Source: Planctomycetaceae bacterium
Lineage (GTDB): Bacteria > Planctomycetota > Planctomycetia > Planctomycetales > Planctomycetaceae
DNA: 41,834 nucleotides
Assembly (NCBI GenBank): GCA_028284885.1
Contig: JANQQW010000175.1
Coordinates: forward strand, 1-41,834
Reading direction: 5' to 3'
In this document: positions 27,901-34,465 of the stretch, piece by piece
Position numbering within the stretch: position 1 is the first letter of the stretch
How the letters are laid out: every line of letters starts with the position of its first letter
Translations under genes and position numbers: made by a program
Notes under the pieces: model-generated
Told to the model about the DNA's origin: nothing
Databases searched by the model: none
Seen by the model: the letters and a program-made list of their open reading frames with translations, nothing else

Positions 27901-28524
27901 ATTCCCCGCGACGAGATCGAGGTGCTGAAGGTGAGCGACGTCTCGCTGATGCCCGAGGACCTCGAGAAGCAGTTGAAGCCGGCGGAGATCGCGGACCTGT
28001 TCGCGTACCTCGTGCTCGACAAGCACCCCACCGACCCGGAGGCCCGCATGCTGCCCGGCGTGCGGGTCGTCGAGCCACGATCGACGACCAAGCCCGAGGA
28101 GTTCCCCGAGATTCTCACCGAGGTCGCTCCGGGCTTCGCGACGAAGGCGGTCGGCGAAGGGGGCCTCGCGCTGCTGGCAGAACACCTGGGTCGTTCCACC
28201 GTCGTCCGCACGCACCCGCTCGACCGCGGCAAGCCGTGCGTGCTGACGGGGACTTTCGAGTTGCCGAAGGAGAAGCGGTCGAAGCTGCTGCTCTCCGTCG
28301 CCCACCATCCGGAGGGGGACTGGCGGCTCGTCGTGAAGATCGACGGCAAGCCGGTCGCGACGCACGTCGTCGGCAAGAAGACGACGACCGACGGCTGGGC
28401 CGAGCACGTGGTCGATCTGCAGCCGTATGCCGGGCGGACGGTGCGGATCGACCTGCTCAACGACCCGAACGACTGGGCGTGGGAGTTCGCCTACTGGGGC
28501 CGGGCCGCGGTCGTCAGCGAGTAG
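24988..28524 (+). CDS. PVC-type membrane-bound dehydrogenase: propeller + HEAT repeats + cytochrome c
   Basis: The GTG at 24988 has GAGGAG about seven bases upstream and opens a signal peptide (VVAASLVLAGLVASSFGQG); a TTG at 24961 is less likely. The 1178-residue protein is built as a six-bladed NHL/glucose-dehydrogenase-like propeller (about 50-400; blades FDDRGRIWVCE, WGPDGWLYGL, GPDGFLYVLDWYDRYH), alpha-helical HEAT-like repeats (about 420-840), one cytochrome c domain with CGQCH (C892, C895, H896) and the distal LMPEDLEKQL Met region, and a C-terminal beta-sandwich (about 1020-1178). This is the planctomycete/Verrucomicrobia PVC-type heme-binding dehydrogenase architecture. The substrate, probably a sugar or polysaccharide-derived compound, is unknown. 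Located in the periplasm or anchored by the signal segment. Confidence 0.92.
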   Translation: MFRQVVAASLVLAGLVASSFGQGKIKIPRRHDKPPGPALTPEQAVAKMTVPDGFHVDLVAAEPQLVNPTAMCFDDRGRIWVCESVEYPRRSPGKGKDRIRILEDTDRDGRIDESTVFMDGLNIPCGIALGHGGVWISNAPDILFVKDTDGDDRADEVQTVVTGWGRTDTHELPNSLTWGPDGWLYGLNGVFNHSHVRYAKDNPNFDEKHPGWKTTCCMWRVHPRTWEFELYAEGTSNPWGIAFDPEGEAFVSACVIDHLWHIAETGYYHRQGGPYPPHTWKIESIVDHKHQKAAYCGLEYFDSPAYPDEYRDRLYMGNIHGGCINVDVLEKRGSTYHAKPAPDFLTANDAWFMPIDQRVGPDGFLYVLDWYDRYHCYQDANADPAGIDRLHGRIYRVRYGDEKQPLPTFDLTKKTDDELIEMLGDPNVFYRRKAQRILQERNTKANAERLLEVVLAKETSEKQRRHALFVLMGHDLHDHDIAWKVARAIDDPADPFLATWSIRCLGLHVVRPFAFEDGWDDTYDLNLGTPLIDGLSEPDVHSDVRRAAVQVVGQLARKDAPYTAYSEALARAAVHGGDDPLLGRLVWANLVPYLEHFPRQAGDFVATDGLVESPVGREITPRLVAWLLDRPRLPRAAVGEILREAINRGAKSGAAGRTLNEIADRVQSGELKGDRLAAVRTQVAPVLTEVLRQQGHPLASEAAFLAVAWKDESALGVVRGILVDGTANASKRLAALEALVAAKDNGVLESVRTLLADPKSNSADLRAKVVAALGRLDQPEVADVLLSAYPSLEAELQPRAVDLLTQRTPWAKSLLNAIGRKRVPANALNLNQVRSLLATGDEELAAAVNQHWGTVRTGRDPERAKKIAEWKTFVREHPGDPFVGEKVFAKLCGQCHTMHGKGAKVGPDITLNGRNSFDQLLSNVFDPSLVIGRAYQARTVVTTEGRVLNGLLLEENDQRVVLNMQGGKQETIPRDEIEVLKVSDVSLMPEDLEKQLKPAEIADLFAYLVLDKHPTDPEARMLPGVRVVEPRSTTKPEEFPEILTEVAPGFATKAVGEGGLALLAEHLGRSTVVRTHPLDRGKPCVLTGTFELPKEKRSKLLLSVAHHPEGDWRLVVKIDGKPVATHVVGKKTTTDGWAEHVVDLQPYAGRTVRIDLLNDPNDWAWEFAYWGRAAVVSE

Positions 28525-28691
28525 TCCCCGGGCGGAACCGGGTCAGCCGAGCTCCGCTCGTACACGCGGCTTTCGACGCCGAGATCTCCTCTTTACCCAC
28601 CGCGGCGATTCGGCTAAATCTGCCGGTCCCGTCGCGGGGTGGCGTCCGCCGTCCCGCTCCCACTGCTCTCCCCGTCTTCCGCCGACCCACC

Positions 28692-28985
28692 ATGACCACC
28701 CGCTCCACGCAAACTGCGCTCGTCGTCTCGCTGCTCGCGTTCACCACCACTGGCTGCGGCCTGTTCTGCGGGATCGAACAGTGGAAGTGCGACACGTTCG
28801 GCACCTGCGGCTTCGGCACGCAGCCGAGCTACGGCCGCTTCGCTCCTCCGGGACCGATGCCGCCCGCGACGATCAACCAACAGCCGCAGCTCGGCGCCCC
28901 CGGGGGCACCTTCGCCCCGGGTCCGGTCCTCGGTCCGCCGCAGGATCTCACGCCCTCCTCACCGCAGCCGGTCCCGTCGTTCTGA
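28692..28985 (+). CDS. small Pro/Gly-rich lipoprotein (97 aa)
   Basis: The 97-residue product starts from an ATG at 28692. The signal segment LVVSLLAFTTTGCG ends in a lipobox-like T-T-G-C, so Cys is the likely lipidated residue. The mature part has three further Cys (LFCGIEQWKCDTFGTCG) and then a Pro/Gly/Gln-rich unstructured tail (GAPGGTFAPGPVLGPP). No family is recognised. It is 167 bp downstream of the PVC-type dehydrogenase gene and 140 bp upstream of the di-heme gene, all on the plus strand. Confidence 0.75.
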   Translation: MTTRSTQTALVVSLLAFTTTGCGLFCGIEQWKCDTFGTCGFGTQPSYGRFAPPGPMPPATINQQPQLGAPGGTFAPGPVLGPPQDLTPSSPQPVPSF

Positions 28986-29125
28986 CGCGTGCCGCCGCGC
29001 GACTCCGTTCCGAGAAACTCGTGGAGATCCACGACCGATCCCGTTACGTTCCCTGAAGGCGTGTTCGACGAAGCGGTCGGCCGCCATCTGCGCCGAGTCC
29101 GGCGCCTGCCAACGGGGACGAGTCG

Positions 29126-30445
29126 ATGTCGTTCGAGATCGAGCGTCGTGTACTGCCGGGAGCGTCGGCTCCGGAGAAACCTCTGCAGCGGTGGCGGCGA
29201 CTGTGGCGTTGGCTGCCGCTCGTGCTGCTGGCCGCCGCGTTCTGGTTCGGCCGCGGGGCCTTTCGCGGCTCGCCGTCCGAGACCGTCCTCGAACTCGGTC
29301 GTGAGACCTTCGAGCACGTCTGGACGGAGAACGACCCGCTCGCCGACGACGGGGACGGACTCGGTCCGGTCTTCAACGAGCGGTCCTGCGTGGCCTGCCA
29401 CTTCCAGGGAGGCGTGGGCGGCGGCGGGACGAACGAGTTCAACGTGACGTCCTTCGAGGTCGTCGCCACGGAGACCCGACCGACGCGGGCCTCCGGCGTG
29501 ATCCACGCGGACGCCGTCCGTCCGGAGGACAAGGAGACCTTCGCCGACCTCCGCCGCGAGTACCCGGTCGAGAACGGCAACTTCAGCACGGCGCTCGACC
29601 CGCTCCGCGTGGCCGAGATCAACTCGCCGCCGCTGTTCGGGCTGGGTCTGGTCGAGGACATCTCCGACTGGACGATTCGGCAGAACGCCATGTCGCGGAG
29701 CTTCGGCCGGATCGGCAAGGAGTTCCGCGGCGACTTCGAGGGGACGCCGTCCGGGCGGGCCCTCGAGGTGCGGGGCGGCGTCGGCAAGTTCGGCTGGAAG
29801 AGCCAGTTCGCGTCGCTCGACGAGTTCGTCGCGACGGCCTGTGCCGTGGAACTCGGCCTCTCGAACCCGGTCCGCCGCCAGGACGAACCGCACGCACACG
29901 CCGAGGACACGGACGCAGCGTACGACATCGACCACCGTCGGCTGCGGGCCCTCGTCGCCTTCGTCCGCTCGCTGCCGCGGCCGGAGCAGATTCTGCCGAC
30001 GAGCCCGAACGAGCGGGCGATTGTCGAACAGGGGGAGCGGATCTTCGCATCGGTCGGCTGTGCGGACTGCCACACGCCGGATCTCGGTGGCGTGGAGGGG
30101 CTGTACAGCGACCTGCTGCTGCACTCCTTGATCGACCCGGACGAGTCGGTCCCGCCGTACTACGGCCCGGTACCGCTGCCGCCGCCGCCGTACGTGGCGG
30201 AGCTGAAGGAGTGGAAGACGCCGCCGTTGTGGGGCGTTGCCGACTCCGCCCCGTACATGCACGACGGCAGCGCGGCGACACTCGAGGCCGCCGTCCAGCA
30301 GCACGGCGGCAACGCCCGCCACGTGCGGGCGCGGTTCAACAACCTCTCACAGGACGACCGGCAAAGGGTCTTCGCGTTCCTGAAGACGCTGCGAGCCCCG
30401 CAGTCGGCATTGCCGGTGGTGAAGCCACAGCTGGCCGCGAGGTGA
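29126..30445 (+). CDS. di-heme oxidoreductase, DUF1111 (thiol oxidoreductase-like) family
   Basis: The 439-residue protein has one N-terminal membrane anchor or uncleaved signal (WLPLVLLAAAFWFG, about residues 29-43). Two c-type heme sites are visible: CVACH (C88, C91, H92) and CADCH (C312, C315, H316). Family landmarks are GLGPVFNERSCVACHFQGG near the first heme, the SPPLFGLGLVE and GRFG-like (GKFGWKSQFASL) segments, and the late KTPPLWGVADSAPYMHDGSAATLEAAVQQHGG, of which WGV...PYMHDG is typical. Such proteins are periplasmic electron carriers or peroxidase relatives. It is in a run with the PVC-type cytochrome dehydrogenase; direct electron exchange between them is inference. Confidence 0.92.
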   Translation: MSFEIERRVLPGASAPEKPLQRWRRLWRWLPLVLLAAAFWFGRGAFRGSPSETVLELGRETFEHVWTENDPLADDGDGLGPVFNERSCVACHFQGGVGGGGTNEFNVTSFEVVATETRPTRASGVIHADAVRPEDKETFADLRREYPVENGNFSTALDPLRVAEINSPPLFGLGLVEDISDWTIRQNAMSRSFGRIGKEFRGDFEGTPSGRALEVRGGVGKFGWKSQFASLDEFVATACAVELGLSNPVRRQDEPHAHAEDTDAAYDIDHRRLRALVAFVRSLPRPEQILPTSPNERAIVEQGERIFASVGCADCHTPDLGGVEGLYSDLLLHSLIDPDESVPPYYGPVPLPPPPYVAELKEWKTPPLWGVADSAPYMHDGSAATLEAAVQQHGGNARHVRARFNNLSQDDRQRVFAFLKTLRAPQSALPVVKPQLAAR

Positions 30446-30447
30446 CC

Positions 30448-30462
30448 CGCCTGCGGCAGGCG
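30448..30462. terminator. bidirectional hairpin between convergent genes
   Basis: CGCCTG-CGG-CAGGCG folds into a perfect six-pair stem with a three-base loop. It occupies almost all of the 18 bases between the TGA of the di-heme gene (plus) and the stop of the 158-aa gene (minus). The convergent position suits a terminator, but there is no T-run on either side, so the call is tentative. Confidence 0.4.
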
Positions 30463-30463
30463 T

Positions 30464-30940
30464 TCAGCGGCCGGAGAAGAACTTGCTGAACGGGTTGTTG
30501 TGGTCGTCGGGCTCGTACTGGCCTTGGCCGTCTTGGTAGCGGCGGCCGTGGAACCACTGCAGGCGGACGCGGGACCACGGCGGGTCGTAGTCCACGCCGA
30601 ACGTGCCTTCGTGCATGTACCGCTGCTCGCCGCGGAGAGCCGTCGGGTACGGGCCGTAGAGGGCCGCACCGCCGCCCACCTGGTAGCCAGCGTAGCGGCG
30701 GTTGTAGCTACAGCGGGCGAACTTGTGGATGCAGTCGGGGTGGCCGGCCCGGTCGAAGTCGTGCTGGCCCGGGTTGTACCAGGGGTAGCAACGCACATCG
30801 AGAATCTTCTCGAAGATGCCCCCCTCGCCGGTCGGGATTCCGAGGATTCCCGCCTGGGCCGTTCCGGCCGAACCGAGAACCCCGGCCAGCAGGACGACGG
30901 CAGCGAGTCGGCGGGCGACGGACGTCGGACGTGTGCGCAC
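30464..30940 (-). CDS. secreted protein of unknown function (158 aa)
   Basis: The GTG at 30940 has a strong GGGAGGG ribosome-binding site about six bases upstream. A Sec signal (ARRLAAVVLLAGVLGSAGTAQA) precedes a mature part of about 128 residues rich in Tyr, Trp, Arg and Gly, with three Cys (VRCYPWYNPG, PDCIHKFARCSYNRRYAGY) and a C-terminal DHNNPFSKFFSGR. No lipobox and no known domain. It lies 55 bp downstream of the metalloprotease/HbpS gene on the same strand and may be co-expressed with it. Confidence 0.7.
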   Translation of the reverse strand: MRTRPTSVARRLAAVVLLAGVLGSAGTAQAGILGIPTGEGGIFEKILDVRCYPWYNPGQHDFDRAGHPDCIHKFARCSYNRRYAGYQVGGGAALYGPYPTALRGEQRYMHEGTFGVDYDPPWSRVRLQWFHGRRYQDGQGQYEPDDHNNPFSKFFSGR

Positions 30941-30995
30941 GGCTTCCCTCCCTGGAACGGTGGGCGTGCGCGTCCGGCGGTGGTCTGGCCCGGGA

Positions 30996-33900
30996 TCAGC
31001 TGAACGGGGTCACGCTGCCCTCGGGATTCCGCAGGAACTTCTGGTACGGGAGCCGCACGCCGTTCACGAAGACGTTATCGGCCCGTAGCACGGGCGACTG
31101 CGGAAGGAAGCCCTGAGCGGCCACAAAGGTTACCACGTCGTCCTGGTCCACCCCGTCACCGCTGACCCCGAGCCCGCCGATGAGCTGGGTCCCGTTGCGG
31201 TAGACGGGCGTGCTGCCCGGGAAGAAGACGACGCCGTTCTGGTTCTCCGGGTTGTTGGCGTCCTGGAAGTTGTTGCCGGGGAAGAAGGTATCGTACCCGA
31301 CGACGGTCGCCGTGTTCGGGTTGGACGACGGGTCGAAGTTGCCGGCGGGGGCCGGGCCGAAGATGTTCTCCGCGTTGGCGACCTCGATGGAGGGCTGGTT
31401 CAGGATGGAGAACTGCGGCGGCCGGGTCCCGTCGATGCCCGACGGGAAGCGGGGCTCGGCGAGGAACCGGAATGTTCGCGCGGTGAAGGCGGTCGCGTTC
31501 GGCACGCCGTTCACCTGGTCGAACGCGTTGAGTTCGTTCCCGTTGGCGTAGTAGGCGACGTTCCGGGCCTTGGCGACGGCGACGTCGATCGAGAAGACGG
31601 TTGCGTCCTTCTCGCGGAACAGTCCCACGATCTGCCCGTCGATGTCGGCGACGGCGAGCACCATCTGCGTCTGGCTGCTGAGCGGCAACCGCACGGCGGC
31701 CCGGGTCCGCTCGGTCTGGCGGAGTCCCTGGGAGATGATTTTCTGGACCTCGGCAGCCGTGATGCCGTTGCCGTCCTTGGGCGGGACCAGCCAGCCTTCG
31801 GCAACCGCCTGGCCGGCGAGCGTCTGGTTGGCGTCGCCGCCGACCAACGTCTGGTTGGCGCCGTTGTCCGTTCCCTCGCCGAGTCGCTGGCCGAGCTCGA
31901 TGATCGTGTTCAACCCGTTCTTTCCGGCGTACGGGCCGAGGACCGGCAGCGTGATGCCGACGAGGTCGAGTCGTCCGAACGGCAGGTCGAGTCCGGCCAC
32001 CGGGGCGATTCCGGCGATGTTGCCGATCTTGGTGCCGGCCTCCTCGAAGAGCGCCCCGGCCAGCAGGCTGCCCCCGGCTGCGGCGAAGGCGATGTACTCC
32101 GCCTCGAGCACGCGGTCGGCGTTGACCCGCTGCGTTTGCGTCTGTCCGATCCCCTGGACGAAGCCCTGTTCGTGGGTGGCGAAGCCGTCCGGACCGGGGA
32201 AGAAGACGCCGATGCCGCCGACGAGCGTGTCGCCGATGCCGTCGCCGTTCGAGTCCCGGTAGAGCGGGATGCCGCCGGGCAGGGTGGCGATGCCGCGTCC
32301 CTGAGCCGTGGGCAGCAGGCCGGACGCCACGCCGTAGGAGTCCGGCGTGAAGATGACGTCGTCGGCCGTGCCGGCGATGCCGTCCGCGCCGGCGAGTTCC
32401 GGAGAGTTGAAGCGACCGAGCAGGTTGCCCGGGTCGTCCGCCGTGCCGATGATGCCGTCGGCCCCGCGGTCGCGAACGGTGTCCCGGTTCGTGTTCTCGA
32501 TCTCGAACAGGTCGACGGGCGGGGTGAACATGATCTCCGGCGGGAAGTGGCCGCCGACGCCGATCGGCCCGACGGTGCCGGGGCCGAAGACCGTGGAGGC
32601 GTAGACTTCCGCGGCTGTTCGAGTGCCGGCCGGGTTGGCCGACGTCAAACCGACGTTCGGGTTCGACTCGACCTCACGCTGCGTGTTGGTGGACTGGCTG
32701 AGGAACTGCACGAGCCGCGACGTCAGCGGGGCGAGCGTGCCGTTGTTCGGGTCGCCGTTCGAGAAGAAGGCGGCCGTGCGAGCCTTCGCGACGGCCCCGT
32801 CGATGGCGAAGATCAGCGTGTCGGTGTCGGTGATCGGCACGCCCGACTCGACGCGGACGCCGAGGATGCGGCCGTTGCGGTCGACGACGGCGATGATCGC
32901 GTCGTTCGAGGCGGTCGCCGCCGAGGCCCGCCGCAGCAGCGTGTTCACCTCGCTCTGCACGAGCTGCGACGGGTCGGTCATCGGCCGCATGACGAGGTCC
33001 TCCGAGAGGAGGTCGCCCGACCGCGGCTGGGTGTAGAACGTGCCGCCGAGCGCCGACGAGCGGACGGACTCGAAGAGCCGCTCGCCGCGGTAGGCACCGT
33101 TCATGACGTCGGTGGCGTCGCCGCTGTACGAGTCGTCGTAGCCGAGGACGTGACCGGTCTCGTGGGCTGCGACGGTGAAGAAGTCGTACTTGCCCTCGAC
33201 GTCGCCGTTCCCGACGACGAGGTCGAACTCGTCGGCTCCGTCGAGCCAGATCGCTCCTGTGACGTCGACGGTCTCGCCCTCGAGCAGTTCGAGCTGCCCG
33301 CCGCCGAGGCCGAGGACGCCGCCGGACTCGCTGGTGTAGCCGTAGGCAGCGAGGTCGCCGACGCCGACGTTGACGATCTCGTCGTCGGCCGCGGCGGTGT
33401 CGCGCACGAACACGACCTTGCCGTCGGTCGCCTCGCTCCACGCCTCGAACGCCTCGACGAAGACGGCCTGCTCCTCCTCGCTGACGAGGTTCTGGTAGCC
33501 GTTCTGGTCCCGGAAGTCGTACTTCACGGTCACGTTCTGTTCGACGGACATCCACCACGGCATCTCGCCGGCCGGCATCTGCTCGTTCCCCTCGGCGAGG
33601 GACGCCGTCCCGCCCAGCGACTCCTCCGCACTGCGGTCCGGGCCGGTCACGCCGTCGCCGCCGCCGCCCGTGTTGTGGAGCGACTGGACGCTGCCTCCGC
33701 CGGTCGTCTGCGTGTCGTTCGTGTTCGTCGGCAGGACGGCCTGCACCTGGCCCCCTTCACCGGCGTCGGTCTCGTCGCTGGCGAACACGTCGGTGAACGA
33801 GGGCTCGACGGACTTCGTGAGGTCGGTCGCCGTCGGGGACGCGGACCCGGTCGTGGGCTCGGACACGCTCGTCTCGGTCGTTCCCGGCTCGAGAGCCGAG

Positions 33901-34133
33901 ACGCTCGACTCGAACGACTCGCCGAGAGACGGGGAGACCGGTGCGACCTCGGCCGGCAACGGTCCGGGCGACGTGCTCTCCGGTGCGGCCGGCGGCGCGG
34001 TCAGGCCACCCAGGCAGAGACGGGGCTCCAACTCCTCGACCGCGACATGGTCGAAGCGGTTCGTGGTCCGGCGTTCGCGATGCTTGGTGGCAGAGCGAGT
34101 GGTCCAGTCTCGAACGGTTCGCACCCAGGACAT
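30996..34133 (-). CDS. large secreted matrixin/snapalysin-like metalloprotease fused to two HbpS/GlcG-like domains
   Basis: From the ATG at 34133 the product is 1045 residues; the frame is open further upstream, so an earlier start is possible. Near the N-terminus is the planctomycete sorting motif EELEPRLCLGG (residues 33-43). An acidic Ser/Thr/Gly-rich stretch (45-215) leads to a metalloprotease domain with HETGHVLGYDD (H324, E325, H328; third ligand position D334), i.e. the HExxHxxGxxD form seen in snapalysin. Two copies of the HbpS/GlcG heme-binding-type domain follow (starting near residues 385 and 775); their core helices read DGAVAKARTAAFF and DVAVAKARNVAYY. The first copy carries a large insert with Asp-rich GADGIxGTADD repeats and DSNGDGIGDT, probably calcium-binding. 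The combination is unusual. Cell-surface protease and heme or cofactor handling are inferred. Confidence 0.85.
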   Translation of the reverse strand: MSWVRTVRDWTTRSATKHRERRTTNRFDHVAVEELEPRLCLGGLTAPPAAPESTSPGPLPAEVAPVSPSLGESFESSVSALEPGTTETSVSEPTTGSASPTATDLTKSVEPSFTDVFASDETDAGEGGQVQAVLPTNTNDTQTTGGGSVQSLHNTGGGGDGVTGPDRSAEESLGGTASLAEGNEQMPAGEMPWWMSVEQNVTVKYDFRDQNGYQNLVSEEEQAVFVEAFEAWSEATDGKVVFVRDTAAADDEIVNVGVGDLAAYGYTSESGGVLGLGGGQLELLEGETVDVTGAIWLDGADEFDLVVGNGDVEGKYDFFTVAAHETGHVLGYDDSYSGDATDVMNGAYRGERLFESVRSSALGGTFYTQPRSGDLLSEDLVMRPMTDPSQLVQSEVNTLLRRASAATASNDAIIAVVDRNGRILGVRVESGVPITDTDTLIFAIDGAVAKARTAAFFSNGDPNNGTLAPLTSRLVQFLSQSTNTQREVESNPNVGLTSANPAGTRTAAEVYASTVFGPGTVGPIGVGGHFPPEIMFTPPVDLFEIENTNRDTVRDRGADGIIGTADDPGNLLGRFNSPELAGADGIAGTADDVIFTPDSYGVASGLLPTAQGRGIATLPGGIPLYRDSNGDGIGDTLVGGIGVFFPGPDGFATHEQGFVQGIGQTQTQRVNADRVLEAEYIAFAAAGGSLLAGALFEEAGTKIGNIAGIAPVAGLDLPFGRLDLVGITLPVLGPYAGKNGLNTIIELGQRLGEGTDNGANQTLVGGDANQTLAGQAVAEGWLVPPKDGNGITAAEVQKIISQGLRQTERTRAAVRLPLSSQTQMVLAVADIDGQIVGLFREKDATVFSIDVAVAKARNVAYYANGNELNAFDQVNGVPNATAFTARTFRFLAEPRFPSGIDGTRPPQFSILNQPSIEVANAENIFGPAPAGNFDPSSNPNTATVVGYDTFFPGNNFQDANNPENQNGVVFFPGSTPVYRNGTQLIGGLGVSGDGVDQDDVVTFVAAQGFLPQSPVLRADNVFVNGVRLPYQKFLRNPEGSVTPFS

Positions 34134-34465
34134 GGTTCCGGATTCCGTCGGCGGAGAGATGAGGCGCAGAGAGGTCGGGCGGACCGTCGTGCGGCACGCC
34201 GTCGCTCTCTTCATCGGACTTCTCGCGACGATTCGTGAAACCGATTCAACCGGAAGAATCCGCATTTTCGGCAAACGTCACCCAAGTTGCCTCAACCACC
34301 ACTCGGCGCGCAACCGATCAAGAGGGACGAGTGGACCGGTCTCCATCGGTCCGCTGCACGTCTCGACACACCTCAGCGAATCACACCGGCTGCCCCTCTC
34401 ACGGCTGGTGAACGCGGCCGACTCCCATCTGTCGCTCTCCGACACCCGGTCCTCGGACTCGCCAA
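34134..34465. other. 332-bp divergent intergenic region with AT-richer core
   Basis: This region separates the metalloprotease gene (minus) from the HEAT/barrel gene (plus). Around 34230-34290 it is clearly less GC-rich (GATTCGTGAAACCGATTCAA, then GCATTTTCGGCAAACG), which is where promoters for both directions would be expected. No well-matched sigma-70 or extracytoplasmic sigma boxes can be assigned with confidence, and no repeat was found. Confidence 0.5.
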
